From Rhizophagus clarus (taxonomy: Eukaryota; Glomeromycota; Glomeromycetes; Glomerales; Glomeraceae), in NCBI GenBank assembly GCA_015698045.1, contig BLAL01000053.1, forward strand, positions 932,501-996,500: 64,000 nt of DNA, in the 5' to 3' direction. The notes beneath the pieces were generated by a model that was not told the DNA's origin, did no database searches, and was given only the letters and a program-made list of their open reading frames with translations. Made by a program: the position numbers and the translations under genes. Positions 51,229 through 62,586 of this stretch are shown here, in pieces. The first letter of the stretch is position 1, and every line of letters starts with the position of its first letter.

Positions 51229-51646
51229 CCTTAAAATCCATGGCATCCATTTAGTTCTGGTCGAAATTATAATTTTGGCCGGTTAATATCTTGTTAGAAG
51301 TCTTAGTTCTGGCCGGAATTAAAATTCTGGCCAAAATTGGGTAAATACCTGAGTTATTATACTCGGATATTAATTATTGTGAAATTATAGATCGTACATA
51401 TAATACAAAGGCTATAATCCATATATTACAGCATTATTTCTGTGTATTTTATTTATTGTGAATCTACTGTATTTACAATTTCTTTAGAAGGTCTTAATTA
51501 TCCCCTCCCTTTAGAAGTTAAAGTATCACACTTAAATAAAAAGGTTATTCCTGTATTCCTGAATATGTACGGTGGAAAATTAGGAAAGCATTTAAGAATG
51601 GAAAATGTACAAGCAAATACTTACAGCACAAAGTTCATAACTCCAT
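51229..51646. other. non-coding with a short tandem repeat
   Basis: Near 51255-51345 two copies of a TTAGTTCTGGCCGGAATTA-like unit lie in tandem, each also containing the complementary GGCCAAAATT. A short open frame (51442-51654) has no recognisable content and is cut by the start of the next MITE. Confidence 0.4.
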
Positions 51647-52295
51647 CCCTATAAAAAATAAATGTTCGGAAAATGTTATCAAAAATGTCTGGAAAATGTC
51701 CAGAATAAATCTGATATGTCCGGAAAATGCCCACTTTTTTGGTACATGTCTGAACACTTATGATACTTAAAATTTTGACATGTCCTAACTTTGTCCAGAA
51801 TTTGTCCGGTATTTGTTTGGTATAAAATTTTGGACAAATTCTGGACAGTTAAACCTGGACAAATTCTGGACATAGTAAAAAAACTAAATAGACAAATTCC
51901 GGACATAAAGATCAGGACAAATTCTGGATAGTATTTCCAAAAAAAGATAAATTAATTTTGTAAAAAAATGCAAAAAGCACAAAACTGACATTCAAAATCT
52001 TTTCTGTCGTACTAATTAAAATTGCAGAGCAGGCAAAAATACTATATATCTATGATATAAAAATTTTTGATTAAGGAATAATGTATGATGATCATCTATC
52101 CATTGATCATCTTTTATGGCAAATTTTACGAAAATATATTTTCAGACAATTTCAGGACAAATTCCTAATATCTTGAAAATGAAGTGTTTTCGGAACAGTT
52201 TCCGAATACACAGTGTCCAGAATTTCCAGACAATTATTTAGACAATTTTTCCAGACATTTTCTGGACATTATCCGGACACATATTTTTTATAGGG
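51647..52295. mobile_element. CACTA-like MITE, 649 bp, CCC...GGG ends
   Basis: The left end CCCTATAAAAAATAAATGTT and the right end, inverted, CCCTATAAAAAATATGTGTC are flanked by CAT on both sides (51644-51646 and 52296-52298). The interior is dominated by repeated TGTCCGGA, TGTCCAGAA and GGACAAATTC motifs in both orientations (over ten). That is a dense subterminal-repeat pattern as in CACTA elements. There is no coding capacity. The CCC start and 3-bp duplication match the large transposon at 30789-50791. Confidence 0.7.
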
Positions 52296-52298
52296 CAT

Positions 52299-53054
52299 CA
52301 ATTGATTTATTTTAAATATCCCTGTTAAATGTGTCTGAAATAACAACTTGATGCTTCAAGTTATATGATATTATTGAGAATTCTCTGAATCTCTAACTGA
52401 TGATCGGAGAAAAATTTTGAATGTATAGAAATATGAGATGACGACTAAGACACAACAAGAAAATTGAAAAATCAGTGTAATCTAAAATATTTAATATTTG
52501 AAATTCGCATTTAAATTAAAATATTTACTAATAAAGACATAAGTATATTTCTTTATATATTTTTAAACTATAATAAATGTACTGTACTGTCCGTATATTC
52601 AATTTATTATTTGTCCTCATTTTAATGACAGATTATGAATAGAATGAAAAAAATAGTACTATGTCATGACTGTAGATAATAAGTCAGTAAAATAATCCTC
52701 TTTTAATGAATAAAATGTCATATATATTATATACTGTTTTAATTTAAATAGTAAAACAGAAACTACAGTAAATGATTATTTCAAATAGCTTATCAGTTAT
52801 AGAAAGTCGTTTACATTAATAAAAAAAGCTTTAAATGTTCTTTTTATTAAAACCTCTTGATATATAAACAAAAAATATATAATATATACTCATAATCTAA
52901 TGAAAAAAAAAATCTCAAAATTTCTCAGATTTATAAATATAGGTCATAATATTCAAGAAATCAATATAATGATAATATTTTTAATAAATACTTAGTAAAT
53001 ATTTAAATTAACAGTATTTATAAAACTTACTGCAATCTATAAATATGGTTGATT
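52299..53054. other. 3' flank of the kinase gene
   Basis: AT-rich DNA downstream of the minus-strand kinase gene. No gene or repeat identified. Confidence 0.5.
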
Positions 53055-56000
53055 CTAATCTGCTGCTAAATTTTTTAACTCATTTTCTTCTTGTTTTAAT
53101 CTTAATTCCAATCTATCCAAACTATTTCTTAATAAATTTATTTCTTCTGCCATCATACTAAAATCTAAATGAATTCGGTTACCTTTTTCAGAATTGGTAG
53201 TTAAGGAACTTTCTAATTCATTAAAACGTTGTTTCAATTCTTCAATAACTTTATCAAAATTACTCATATATAGAACTTGTCCTTTACTACTGGCATCATA
53301 AGAAGTTGAAGTTTTTGATATTTCCTGCTGAAGGCCAATCGTTTCTTCTTTTTCTTTATGAATCTTCTCAGTATTTTTTCCACTAGTTGATTCATTTACT
53401 GATCTCTTTTCAAGCACACTCAATTCTTCCTTATTAACAATATTAATTAGTATCTGTTCTAATTCATTTATTTTATCTTCTTTTATTTGTATTGCTTGAG
53501 TTAATTGTACTTTGATTTGTTCTTCATTATTCAATTTTTGTTCTAATTGAGTAATTTCTTTTTTCAACTTGGCACATTTGGCTTTCAATTTAGCAGTGAA
53601 CTTTTGATCTTGTAAAAAACCTCTCATCATATTATGCAAATCAATTTTTTCTTGCTCCATCTGATTGCAAATAACTTGGGATTGACTTAATTCAATTTCC
53701 AATTGCTTTTTTTGTTCAATTAAGCTTTCGTGCTGAGATTTTAATTCTTTAATATTGACTTCTGTTTGGGTTAATTTTTCTTGCAAATCAGATTTTTCTT
53801 TCTTTAGTTGGTCGATTTGAATTTGAATTTGCTGAATGGAAAATTTATTTAATTCCAACTGTTCAGTTAAATTGCTGGTTAAAGCTTTCTTTTCGTAAAT
53901 TTCATTTTGAAAATAAGTAATTTTAGTTTGCAAAGTATTTTCTTTTTCTGCGAATTTTTTAATTTGCTTAGCTAAGTCTAGTCTCAGATCTTGAATATCT
54001 CGTTCAAACTGAGAATTTTTTTGTCGTAAATCAACTAATTCCATTTTATTTTCTTCGTTAATTTTTTCTAATTCAATAAATTTTTGCTCGGAATCTTTTT
54101 CTTTTTGTTTAGATTTAAAAAATTTCAATACAAAAGATTCTAAAGATCCTTCTAGAATTTTATTCAATTCTTCACTAGTAAAATCAAGTATGCGACTCGT
54201 ATAACATGCTTGTGGATGAGATTCAGAAATAATATTACTATATCCAGTTGGTGCTTTAATAAATTCCATAATATCGCTTTTTAATTTTTTATCAATATCT
54301 TTAATTTTCATTGATGAATCAGGAGGAATAACCCATTTTTTAATAATATCTAAAACTTCTGATACTGTTGGTCTTTTTAATGGATTATTATTCCAACATC
54401 TTTTCATTAAATCTATATAACACTGTGGAATAGTACCTTCAATAATTTCAGGACGTTCACCTTTACAAATATTTAAAGCAAGTTGAAAATCATGCGCTCT
54501 ATTATTAAATGGCAGAATACCAGTTGCAAATTCCCACATAATCATAGAAAAACTATATATATTACTGGCTAAAATATAAGGTCCACCTCTTAAAACTTCA
54601 GGTGCCATAAATGGTATAATACCACAAATATAACCCTTTTTTAAATAAGATTTTGCAAATTGATATGGTTTAAAATAATCACTAATATAAATTCTACATG
54701 TACATTCACATTTGACATATAAAATGTTACCATCATGAAAATCATAATGAACACCAAGATCTTTATGTAATTTATCGAGCCCAGCAATAATTTCATATAG
54801 TCTATATAGTTTTTGTTCCCAATTATTTGTTATTTCCGTCAAGCATCCTCTTAAACTACCTTTATTTGCATATTCCATTATCAACATATAATCCGAAGTA
54901 ATTGGATGTTTTGTAAATCCATATATATTAATAATTTTATCTGATTCATTAATAATTTTCCACTATAAAAAAAAATAAGTTAGCACGATAAATATATTAA
55001 GTTAAAATTAAAGAATAAAGAATTCTTTGTCATACTTCATTTAAAAATTCATTTAAACTTTCATCTAAATTATTGAAATAACCAAAATGTTTAAGAACTA
55101 CTTCATAATCTTTATAAACAGCTTTATATATAATACTAAATCCTCCTGCATCAAGATATTTAATATTTTTAAACTCATTATAAGGAATCCATTTTAGGTA
55201 ATTATCGAAAATAAATTGATCTATAGTTTTATTTCCACTAGTTCCAAATCTTTAAATTTAAAATAATAATTATATTAAAATTTATAATAAATTTAAAACT
55301 AAAAACTTTACACTAAATGCATCAATAATACTTACTCTAAAATTAAAGTAAATTATAGAATATTAATATAATCAATTATAATTAAAAAACAATAAATAAT
55401 TTATAACTTACCAACTAAAGAAATCACCAAAATTTTTAATCAATCGAATTATAAATTAATACATTAGAATATTATAATTAGTGAATAATTATTTTTAATA
55501 ATGTAATATATACTTACAAGCTAAAATATTCAAATAATTTTTTTTAAAAAAGAATTTAGTTTAAATTATATGTAAATTTATTAAAGTTAAATAATTAACT
55601 TATAACTTACGATCTAATAATTTTTAGATAAGGACTTAATCAGATTAAATTATATGTAAATATTATATAAATATAATAGAATTAAATAATTGACTTATAA
55701 CTTACTTTCTGAAATATTCAACAATTTTTTTAAACATTGATTAGTTTAAATTATATTTAGATATTATAGAATTAATAATTTATTTATAACCTACCAACTA
55801 AATATACAAATAATTTTTTAAATAAAGAATTTACTTAGTTTAAATTATACATAAATATCATATAATATTATATGAATATAATAGAATTAAATAATTAGCT
55901 TATAACTTACCAACTAAATCCAAATAATTATTTAAATCAAGAATTAGTTAATTTAATTATATGTAAATATTATATAAATAATAGAATAAAATAATTAACT

Positions 56001-59000
56001 TACGCTCTGTGCATTAAATAAATAAGTTTTTAAATGAAAAGATTTAGTTAGCTTAAAATATGTGTAAATATTATAGAATAAAATAATTAACTTACGTTCT
56101 ATATTACGAAATAAATAATTTTTTAAATAATGAATTTAGATAGTATAATTATATACAAATATTAAATAGACGTGATTGAGTTAAATAATTAATTTATAAC
56201 TTACGATCTAATAATTTTTTGAATGAATCTAGTTAGTTTATATTATACGTAAATATTATATAAATGTAATAGAATTAAATAATTAACTTACGTTCTATAT
56301 TATTAAAGAGACAATTTTTTTAAAGTTAGTTTAAATTATATGTAAATATTATATAATACAATAGAATTAAATAATTAACTTACGCTCTATATTATTAAAT
56401 AAATAATTTTTAAATAAGAATTTAGTTAATGCAAGTATCTTATGAACAATAGAATTAAAAATTAACTTACGCTCTATATTATTAAACAATTAATTTTTCA
56501 AATAAAAATTTAGTTAGTTCAATTATATGTAAATATTATAAAGGAATAATAGAATTAAATAAACTAACTTACGTCCTATATCATTAAATAAATAATTTTT
56601 AAATAAGGAATTTAGTTAAATTAAATTATATTTTAATATATTAAATAATTAATAATTAACTTACTCCCTATATTATTAATTATTTTTAAGTAAAGAAATT
56701 TGGTAGTTTAAATCATATATGTATATTATATAAATACAATAGAATTAAATAATTAACTTATAACTTACCAACTAAAATTCAAAAAAATTTTCAAATGAAA
56801 AATTAGTTAATTTACAATATAAGTACTAAATATTTATATAAATATAATAGAATTGAATAATTAACTTACGCTCTGTGTTATTAAATAAAATATTCAAATA
56901 AATTTTTAAATAAAAAATTTAGTTAGTTTAATTATATGAAAATATTATATAAATATAGTAGAATTAAGTAATTAAATTATAACTTACTATCTAAAATATT
57001 CAAAATAATTTTTTAAACAAAGTATTTAGCTAGTTCAAATTATGTGTAAATATTATAAATATAATAGAATTAAATAATTAACTTACGCTCTATATTGATA
57101 TTATTAAATAAATAATTTTGAATTTAGCTAGTTTAAATTATGTGTAAAAATTATATAAAATAACAGAATTAAATAATTGACTTACGCTCTATATTATTAA
57201 GCAAATAATTTTTTAATAAAGATTTAGTTATTTAGTTATTTTAAATTATCTATAAATATTATATGAATACAATAGAATTAAATAAATAACTTACGCTCTA
57301 TATTATCGTTATCAGATAAGTAATTTTTTTAATAAAAAATTTAATTAGTATAGATTATAATTTTTAAATAAAAAATTTGATTAATATAGATTATAATTTT
57401 TTAAATAGAGATATTAAATAAATATATATAAAATAAATATAATAGAATTAATTATTAACTACAACTTACCATCTATATTTAATTAATTTTTTTTTAAATG
57501 AAGATTTTAATTAGTTTAAATTATATGTAAATATTATATAAATAAATTATATAATTAACTTACACTCTATATCAGTATTAAATAAATCATGTTTAAATAA
57601 AGAGTTTGGTTAGTTAAATTATAAATCACATGTAAATATAATAAAAATATAATAGAATTAAATAATTAACTCATAACTTACCATCTAAAATATTCAAATA
57701 ATTTTTTAAATAATGAATTTAGTTGGTTTAAATTATATAAATAATATATAATGATTATAATAGAATTAAATAATTAACTTATAACTTACCAACTAAGATA
57801 TTTAAATAATTTTTTAAATAAAGAGATTTAGTTAATTTAATTTATATGTAAATATTATAAAAATATAATAGAATTAAATAATTAACTTACGATCTATATT
57901 ATCAAATAAATAAAAAATGTAGTCAGTTTAAATTATATGTAAATATTATAAACTATAATATAACTTACCATCTGAAATATTTAAATAATCTTTTAATTAA
58001 ATATAGAATTTAGTTAGTTAAAATTATATGTAATATTATAAATATAATAAAATTAAATAATTAACTTACACTCTATGTATTCAAATAATTTTTTAAATAA
58101 AGAACTTAGTTAGTTTAAATTATAGTAAATATTTATATAAATATAATAGAATTAATTAATTAACTTACGATCTATATCATTAAATAAATAATTTTTTAAA
58201 TAAAGAATTTAGTTAGTTTATATTAATATATGTAAATACTATAAATATATTAGAATTAAATAATTAACTTACACCCTATATTATTAAATAAATAATTTAG
58301 TTTGTTTAAATTGTAAGTAATATTATAAAAATATAACAGAATTAGATATTCAACTTACGTCCTATATTATCAATAAATATTTTTTTTAAATAAAGGATTT
58401 AGTTAGTTTAAAAATATATAAATATTATAAGAATATAATAGAATTAAATCATTAACTTATAACTTACTAACTAAAATATTTCAAATAATTTTTTTAAAGT
58501 TAATTTAGATTATAATTTTTAAATAATTGTTTAAATTATATGTAAATGCTATAAATGTAATAGAATTAGATAATTAATAACTTCATAACTTATAACTTAC
58601 CACCTAAAATATTCAAATATTTCATTAAGTAAAGAATTTAGTTAGGCTAATTATATGTAAATATTATATAAATATAATAAAATTAAATAACTTACGCTCT
58701 ATTATTAAATAAATAATTTTTTAATAAGGAATTTAGTTAGTTTACATTATATGTAAGTATCATAAGTATAATAGAATTAAATAGTTAACTTATAACTTAC
58801 TAACTAAAATATTCAAATGATTTTTTTAAATAAAGAATTTAGTTTGTTTAACTTATAAATAAATATTATATAAACATAAATAATCAACTTATAATTTACC
58901 ATCTAAAATATTCAAATAATTTTTTATTAGTAGAAATTATATGTAAATATTATGTATATATGATAGAATGAAACAATTAACTTACGCTCTATATTATTAA

Positions 59001-60988
59001 ATAAAGAATTTGGTCAAATTATATGTAAAAATTACATAAATATAATAGAGTTAAATATTTAACTTATAACTTACCATCTAATGTATTCAATTAATTTTTC
59101 AAATAAAGAATTTAATTAGTTTAAATTATACGAAAATATTATAAAAATATAATAGAATTAAATAATTCACTTATAACTTACCGTCTAAAATATAAATAAA
59201 TAGTTTTTTGAATAAAAAAATATAGTAAAAATTATATGTAAACATTATATATTGTACTACTAATAAAATTAAATAATTAACTTATAGCTTACCGTCTAAA
59301 ATTATTTAAATAATTTTAAATAAAGAATTTGTCAATTTAAATTATAAGTAAATATTATAAATATAATGAAATTAAATGATTAACTTACGCTCTATATTAA
59401 TTTAATTAGTTTAAATTATATGCAAATATTATAAAATATAATAAAAAAAAATAATTAATCATAACTTACCATCTAAATTATTTAAATAATTTTTAAATAA
59501 AGAATTTGTTAATTTAAGTTATAAGCAAATATTATAAATATAATGGAATTAAATAATTAACTTATAGTTTACCATCTAAAATATTTAATTAATTTTTTAA
59601 ATAAAGAATTTAGTTAGTTAAAGTAAATATTATATGATCAATTAAATAATTAACTTACGCTCTATATTATTAAACAAATAATTATTAAATAAAGTATTTG
59701 GTTAGTTTAGATTGTATATAAATATTGATAAAATTGAACAATTAACGTTAACTTATAACTTACCAACTAAAATATTTCAATAATTTTTAAATAAAGAATT
59801 TAGTTAGTTTAATTATAGAAATAATAGAATTAAATAACTAGTAAATTTTAACTTACTATCTAAAATATTCAAATAATCTTTTAATTAAATAAAGTATTTA
59901 GTTAGTTTGAATTAAATGTAATTATTATAAATGTTAGAATTAAATATTAACTTATAACTTACTAACTATAATATTCAAATAATTTTTTAAATAAAGAATT
60001 TAGTTTAAATTATACGTAAATATGATATGAATAAAATAGAAAGAATTAAATAATTATAACTTATAACTTACCACCTAAAATATTCAAGTACAATGAATTT
60101 AGTTAGTTTAAATTATGTGTAAATATTATATACTAGAATTCGAATAATTAACTTAATAACGCAACTTACCGCCTAAATATTTAAAAATATATATAATAAA
60201 GAATTTAATTTGCTTAAATTATACATAAATATTATAGTGTTAAATAATTTATTTATAACTTACTAACTAAAATATTCAAATAATTTTTTAAATAAAGAAT
60301 TTAGTTAAGTTACATTATGTGCAAATATTAGATAAATATAATAATTAACTTACACCCTATATTATCAAGCAACAGTAAGACAGTAAATTAACCGATTAAT
60401 TAGTCGCAATATTGTAATAGTATAAATATTAGATATACTGTATACAGTAACTTACAATCTAATTATTTAAATAAATTATTAATGAATAATATACAAATAC
60501 TTTTAAATTAACAATATGAATTAAATGCTTACTTTCTATAGTAACGTCTGTTATTAGATAATTATTTTAATGAAGATATTTGAGTATAATTTATAATATA
60601 GTAAGAATGAATAGGCAACAACTTACCAACTTGATAATTAAATGAATTAATTAGTTATATAAATGCAATAGAGGTAGGTAATTCAAACATTATTCAAATT
60701 ATAAATAAGATAACTTATTATAGCTTACTTGCTGAAGTAAAGATAGTTAAATAATTTTATAGTTGCAGATGATTTAAAATTTGCATAAATTAAAAATTAA
60801 GAATTATAATTTACAGGCTGTAATATTATCATTAAATTTTTATCTACCTTTAGTTTCCTTGGAACTTAAACCTTTTTTAAATATGTTGCGAACTTTGTTT
60901 TAAAAAAAAAAAAACATCTCAGAATAATTCCAATTTGTATTGAATATTTATATTCATACTAAACGCTTTTACCCTTACCATTAGCCAT
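53055..60988 (-). CDS. TKL-like protein kinase with coiled-coil tail; N-terminal part in single-codon micro-exons
   Basis: Model: exon 1 60988-60979 (MAN), exon 2 60892-60848 (ends FKKGLSSKETK plus one base), then 3-base exons starting (plus coordinates) at 60815 (tentative), 60739, 60627, 60532, 60456, 60354, 60264, 60170, 60072, 59963, 59857, 59764, 59659, 59573, 59470, 59389, 59293, 59182, 59075, 58986, 58900, 58801, 58696, 58601, 58468, 58359, 58273, 58169, 58070, 57969, 57891, 57790, 57682, 57564, 57470, 57295, 57186, 57087, 56988, 56870, 56769, 56665, 56573, 56471, 56384, 56292, 56205, 56096, 56004, 55911, 55795, 55706, 55611, 55518, 55412, a 1-base exon at 55336, exon 55249-55036 and exon 54962-53055. 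About 780 residues. Kinase domain about 100-350: DAGGFSIIYKA glycine loop, K127 in VVLK, HYDFHDGN loop (D219, N224), ISDYF (D240), MAPE. Residues about 430-780 are coiled coil. The phase is correct throughout. The intron before the 60815 exon would be only 30 bp, so that exon is doubtful. Confidence 0.75.
55250..60847 (-). repeat. array of about 55 related tandem introns separated by 3-base exons
   Basis: Each unit, read on the minus strand, starts GTAAGTT (rarely GTAAAT, GTAAAC, GTAGGT, GTAAGC), continues through TTATTTAATTCTATTATATT and ACATATAATTTAAACTAACT (branch-point-like CTAAC), and ends TTATTTGAATATTTTAG or TTATTTAATAATATAG. Then come exactly three bases, then the next GTAAGT. Unit lengths are mostly 85-110 bp (extremes about 73 and 172). 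The units are diverged relatives of one another, so the array grew by amplification of an intron-containing segment. Non-intron sequence is limited to the triplets. Confidence 0.9.
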
Positions 60989-62586
60989 TACTGAATAATT
61001 CCTAAAAAACAATAAAATATTTTTTTTTCATTGAACGTCCTTTGTATAGGGTATATATAATTATCTGTGTAATATCAAATGCAGATTGTGTAATAAAGAT
61101 TTGTTGACGTCAATTTTGTTTTGGTGTTAGGCGTAAATTTGTGTCAGCTGCATTGCGTCAGATGTAAAAAGATACCTGACGCATGTTATTTGTTGCATAA
61201 ATTAAGTTATTTTAACTTTGTAAGTTTTTTATTAATAAATTTATTAATCACATTAAAAGATACAGTATGTAATTCCAAAATATCAAATTTATTAGAAAGC
61301 ACATCATTTGAAATATTAATAAGTAAATTTTCAATATAATTTCAAATATAAATTAAATAATAATTAAACTTTTATAATACCTGTGATGTACAGGATGACC
61401 CCGAAAAATATATAAATAGGTGACAAACTTTTGGCAAAAATTGCTCTGCGCATTTTTTCAGGGCCGGAATTATGGTAATGTCAGTCAGTTGCTAAATAAA
61501 ATAATAATATCTTGACCAACGTTATCACATTTCGTCTAAAAAAGGAAAGATTTTCCGATTATTCTAACAATTATTTTTTGTTACCCATTTCAGTATTGCT
61601 CGGGGTCCTTGTACAGACTACTTATAGAATAAAAGTAATTTCATTAGTAACAAAAAATGTTTATTATGAAGGACTTCTATTTTACGATTCAGGTGACGTG
61701 CGTCAGGCGCCAATCTACATTTGACGCACGTCAGCCGCATGCCTGCATCTGACGCAAATCGACATTTGACACATTATCCCTATATACAGTAAATATAAAT
61801 ATATTTTATCAGAGAGTTATAAAGTTTATTATTGTCTTCTAGCGGTTTAAGAATTATAAATGAACATACGACATACAGTACTTAGAAAAAAATAATAAGT
61901 TCCGGATTTATGATATTGTTCTTTTTTTTCTGATCATTGTAAAAGTATACGGTATTTGCCGTTATACGACATTCACCTTCTGGGTCAGTAAATCTAACAT
62001 ATGACATATCGAATAACAAAATTATTTATTTATTTGCCAGTTTAGATTAACCGCAAATTTTATGAGTAAATACCGAGATTTTCTGTATGATAGGAACAGC
62101 CTTTTCAATGGCTATATAACTGCGCCAGGGGTACGATTCTTACAAGGTGATCATCAATTATAAGAACTTACTCATTTGAGATGATACCTGTCATTTTCGT
62201 TGTTGTAAGGTGGGGGTTTGATTGGCTCCATAGGTTTATTGGTCCATTTAGCAGAATATTTATTGATCGATGGCACCAAGGAGTATTGTTTCGGGATTTT
62301 AATATAAAAAGAGTACGGGTTCATTATTTTATAAAAAGAGATTTTTATTATTTACCAAGCATAACTTAGTTCGTGCAACTGCGGCAGAAGTGCCAATATG
62401 TGAATTATTACATGGGGTCTATCCTTGAACTAACCATTATAAATGATCTACCGCTGTTTACTTAAGAACCTTCTATTGTACGACATATAAATATATATAT
62501 GTAATGCGATTATTAATCTTGAAACTACATCAGGATTTTTTTTATTTTCTTAAAAAAAAAAAAAAAAAAAAATTGATAATTATATA
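60989..62586. other. intergenic between kinase and F-box genes
   Basis: 5' flank of the kinase gene (-) and promoter region of the F-box gene (+). It contains an inverted-repeat pair rich in TGACGC/GCGTCA: GTGTCAGCTGCATTGCGTCA (61141-61160) against a related inverted sequence ending TTTGACAC near 61769. This suggests an old terminal-inverted-repeat element of about 630 bp. Short frames here are not supported. An A-run directly precedes the F-box ATG. Confidence 0.45.

Noticed and set aside
51442-51654. Open frame of 70 codons before the CCC-ended MITE
   Set aside because: Its end lies in MITE sequence and no family features are visible; may be chance.
55250-60850. Interpretation of the 5.5-kb array as a plain AT-rich minisatellite
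   Set aside because: The constant three-base interval between acceptor and donor, conserved branch-like CTAAC, the open protein-like reading of the triplets and the exact phase fit at both ends are not expected of a satellite.
61121-62369. Three short plus-strand frames
   Set aside because: They lie in an inverted-repeat-rich intergenic region and show no domain or codon bias.
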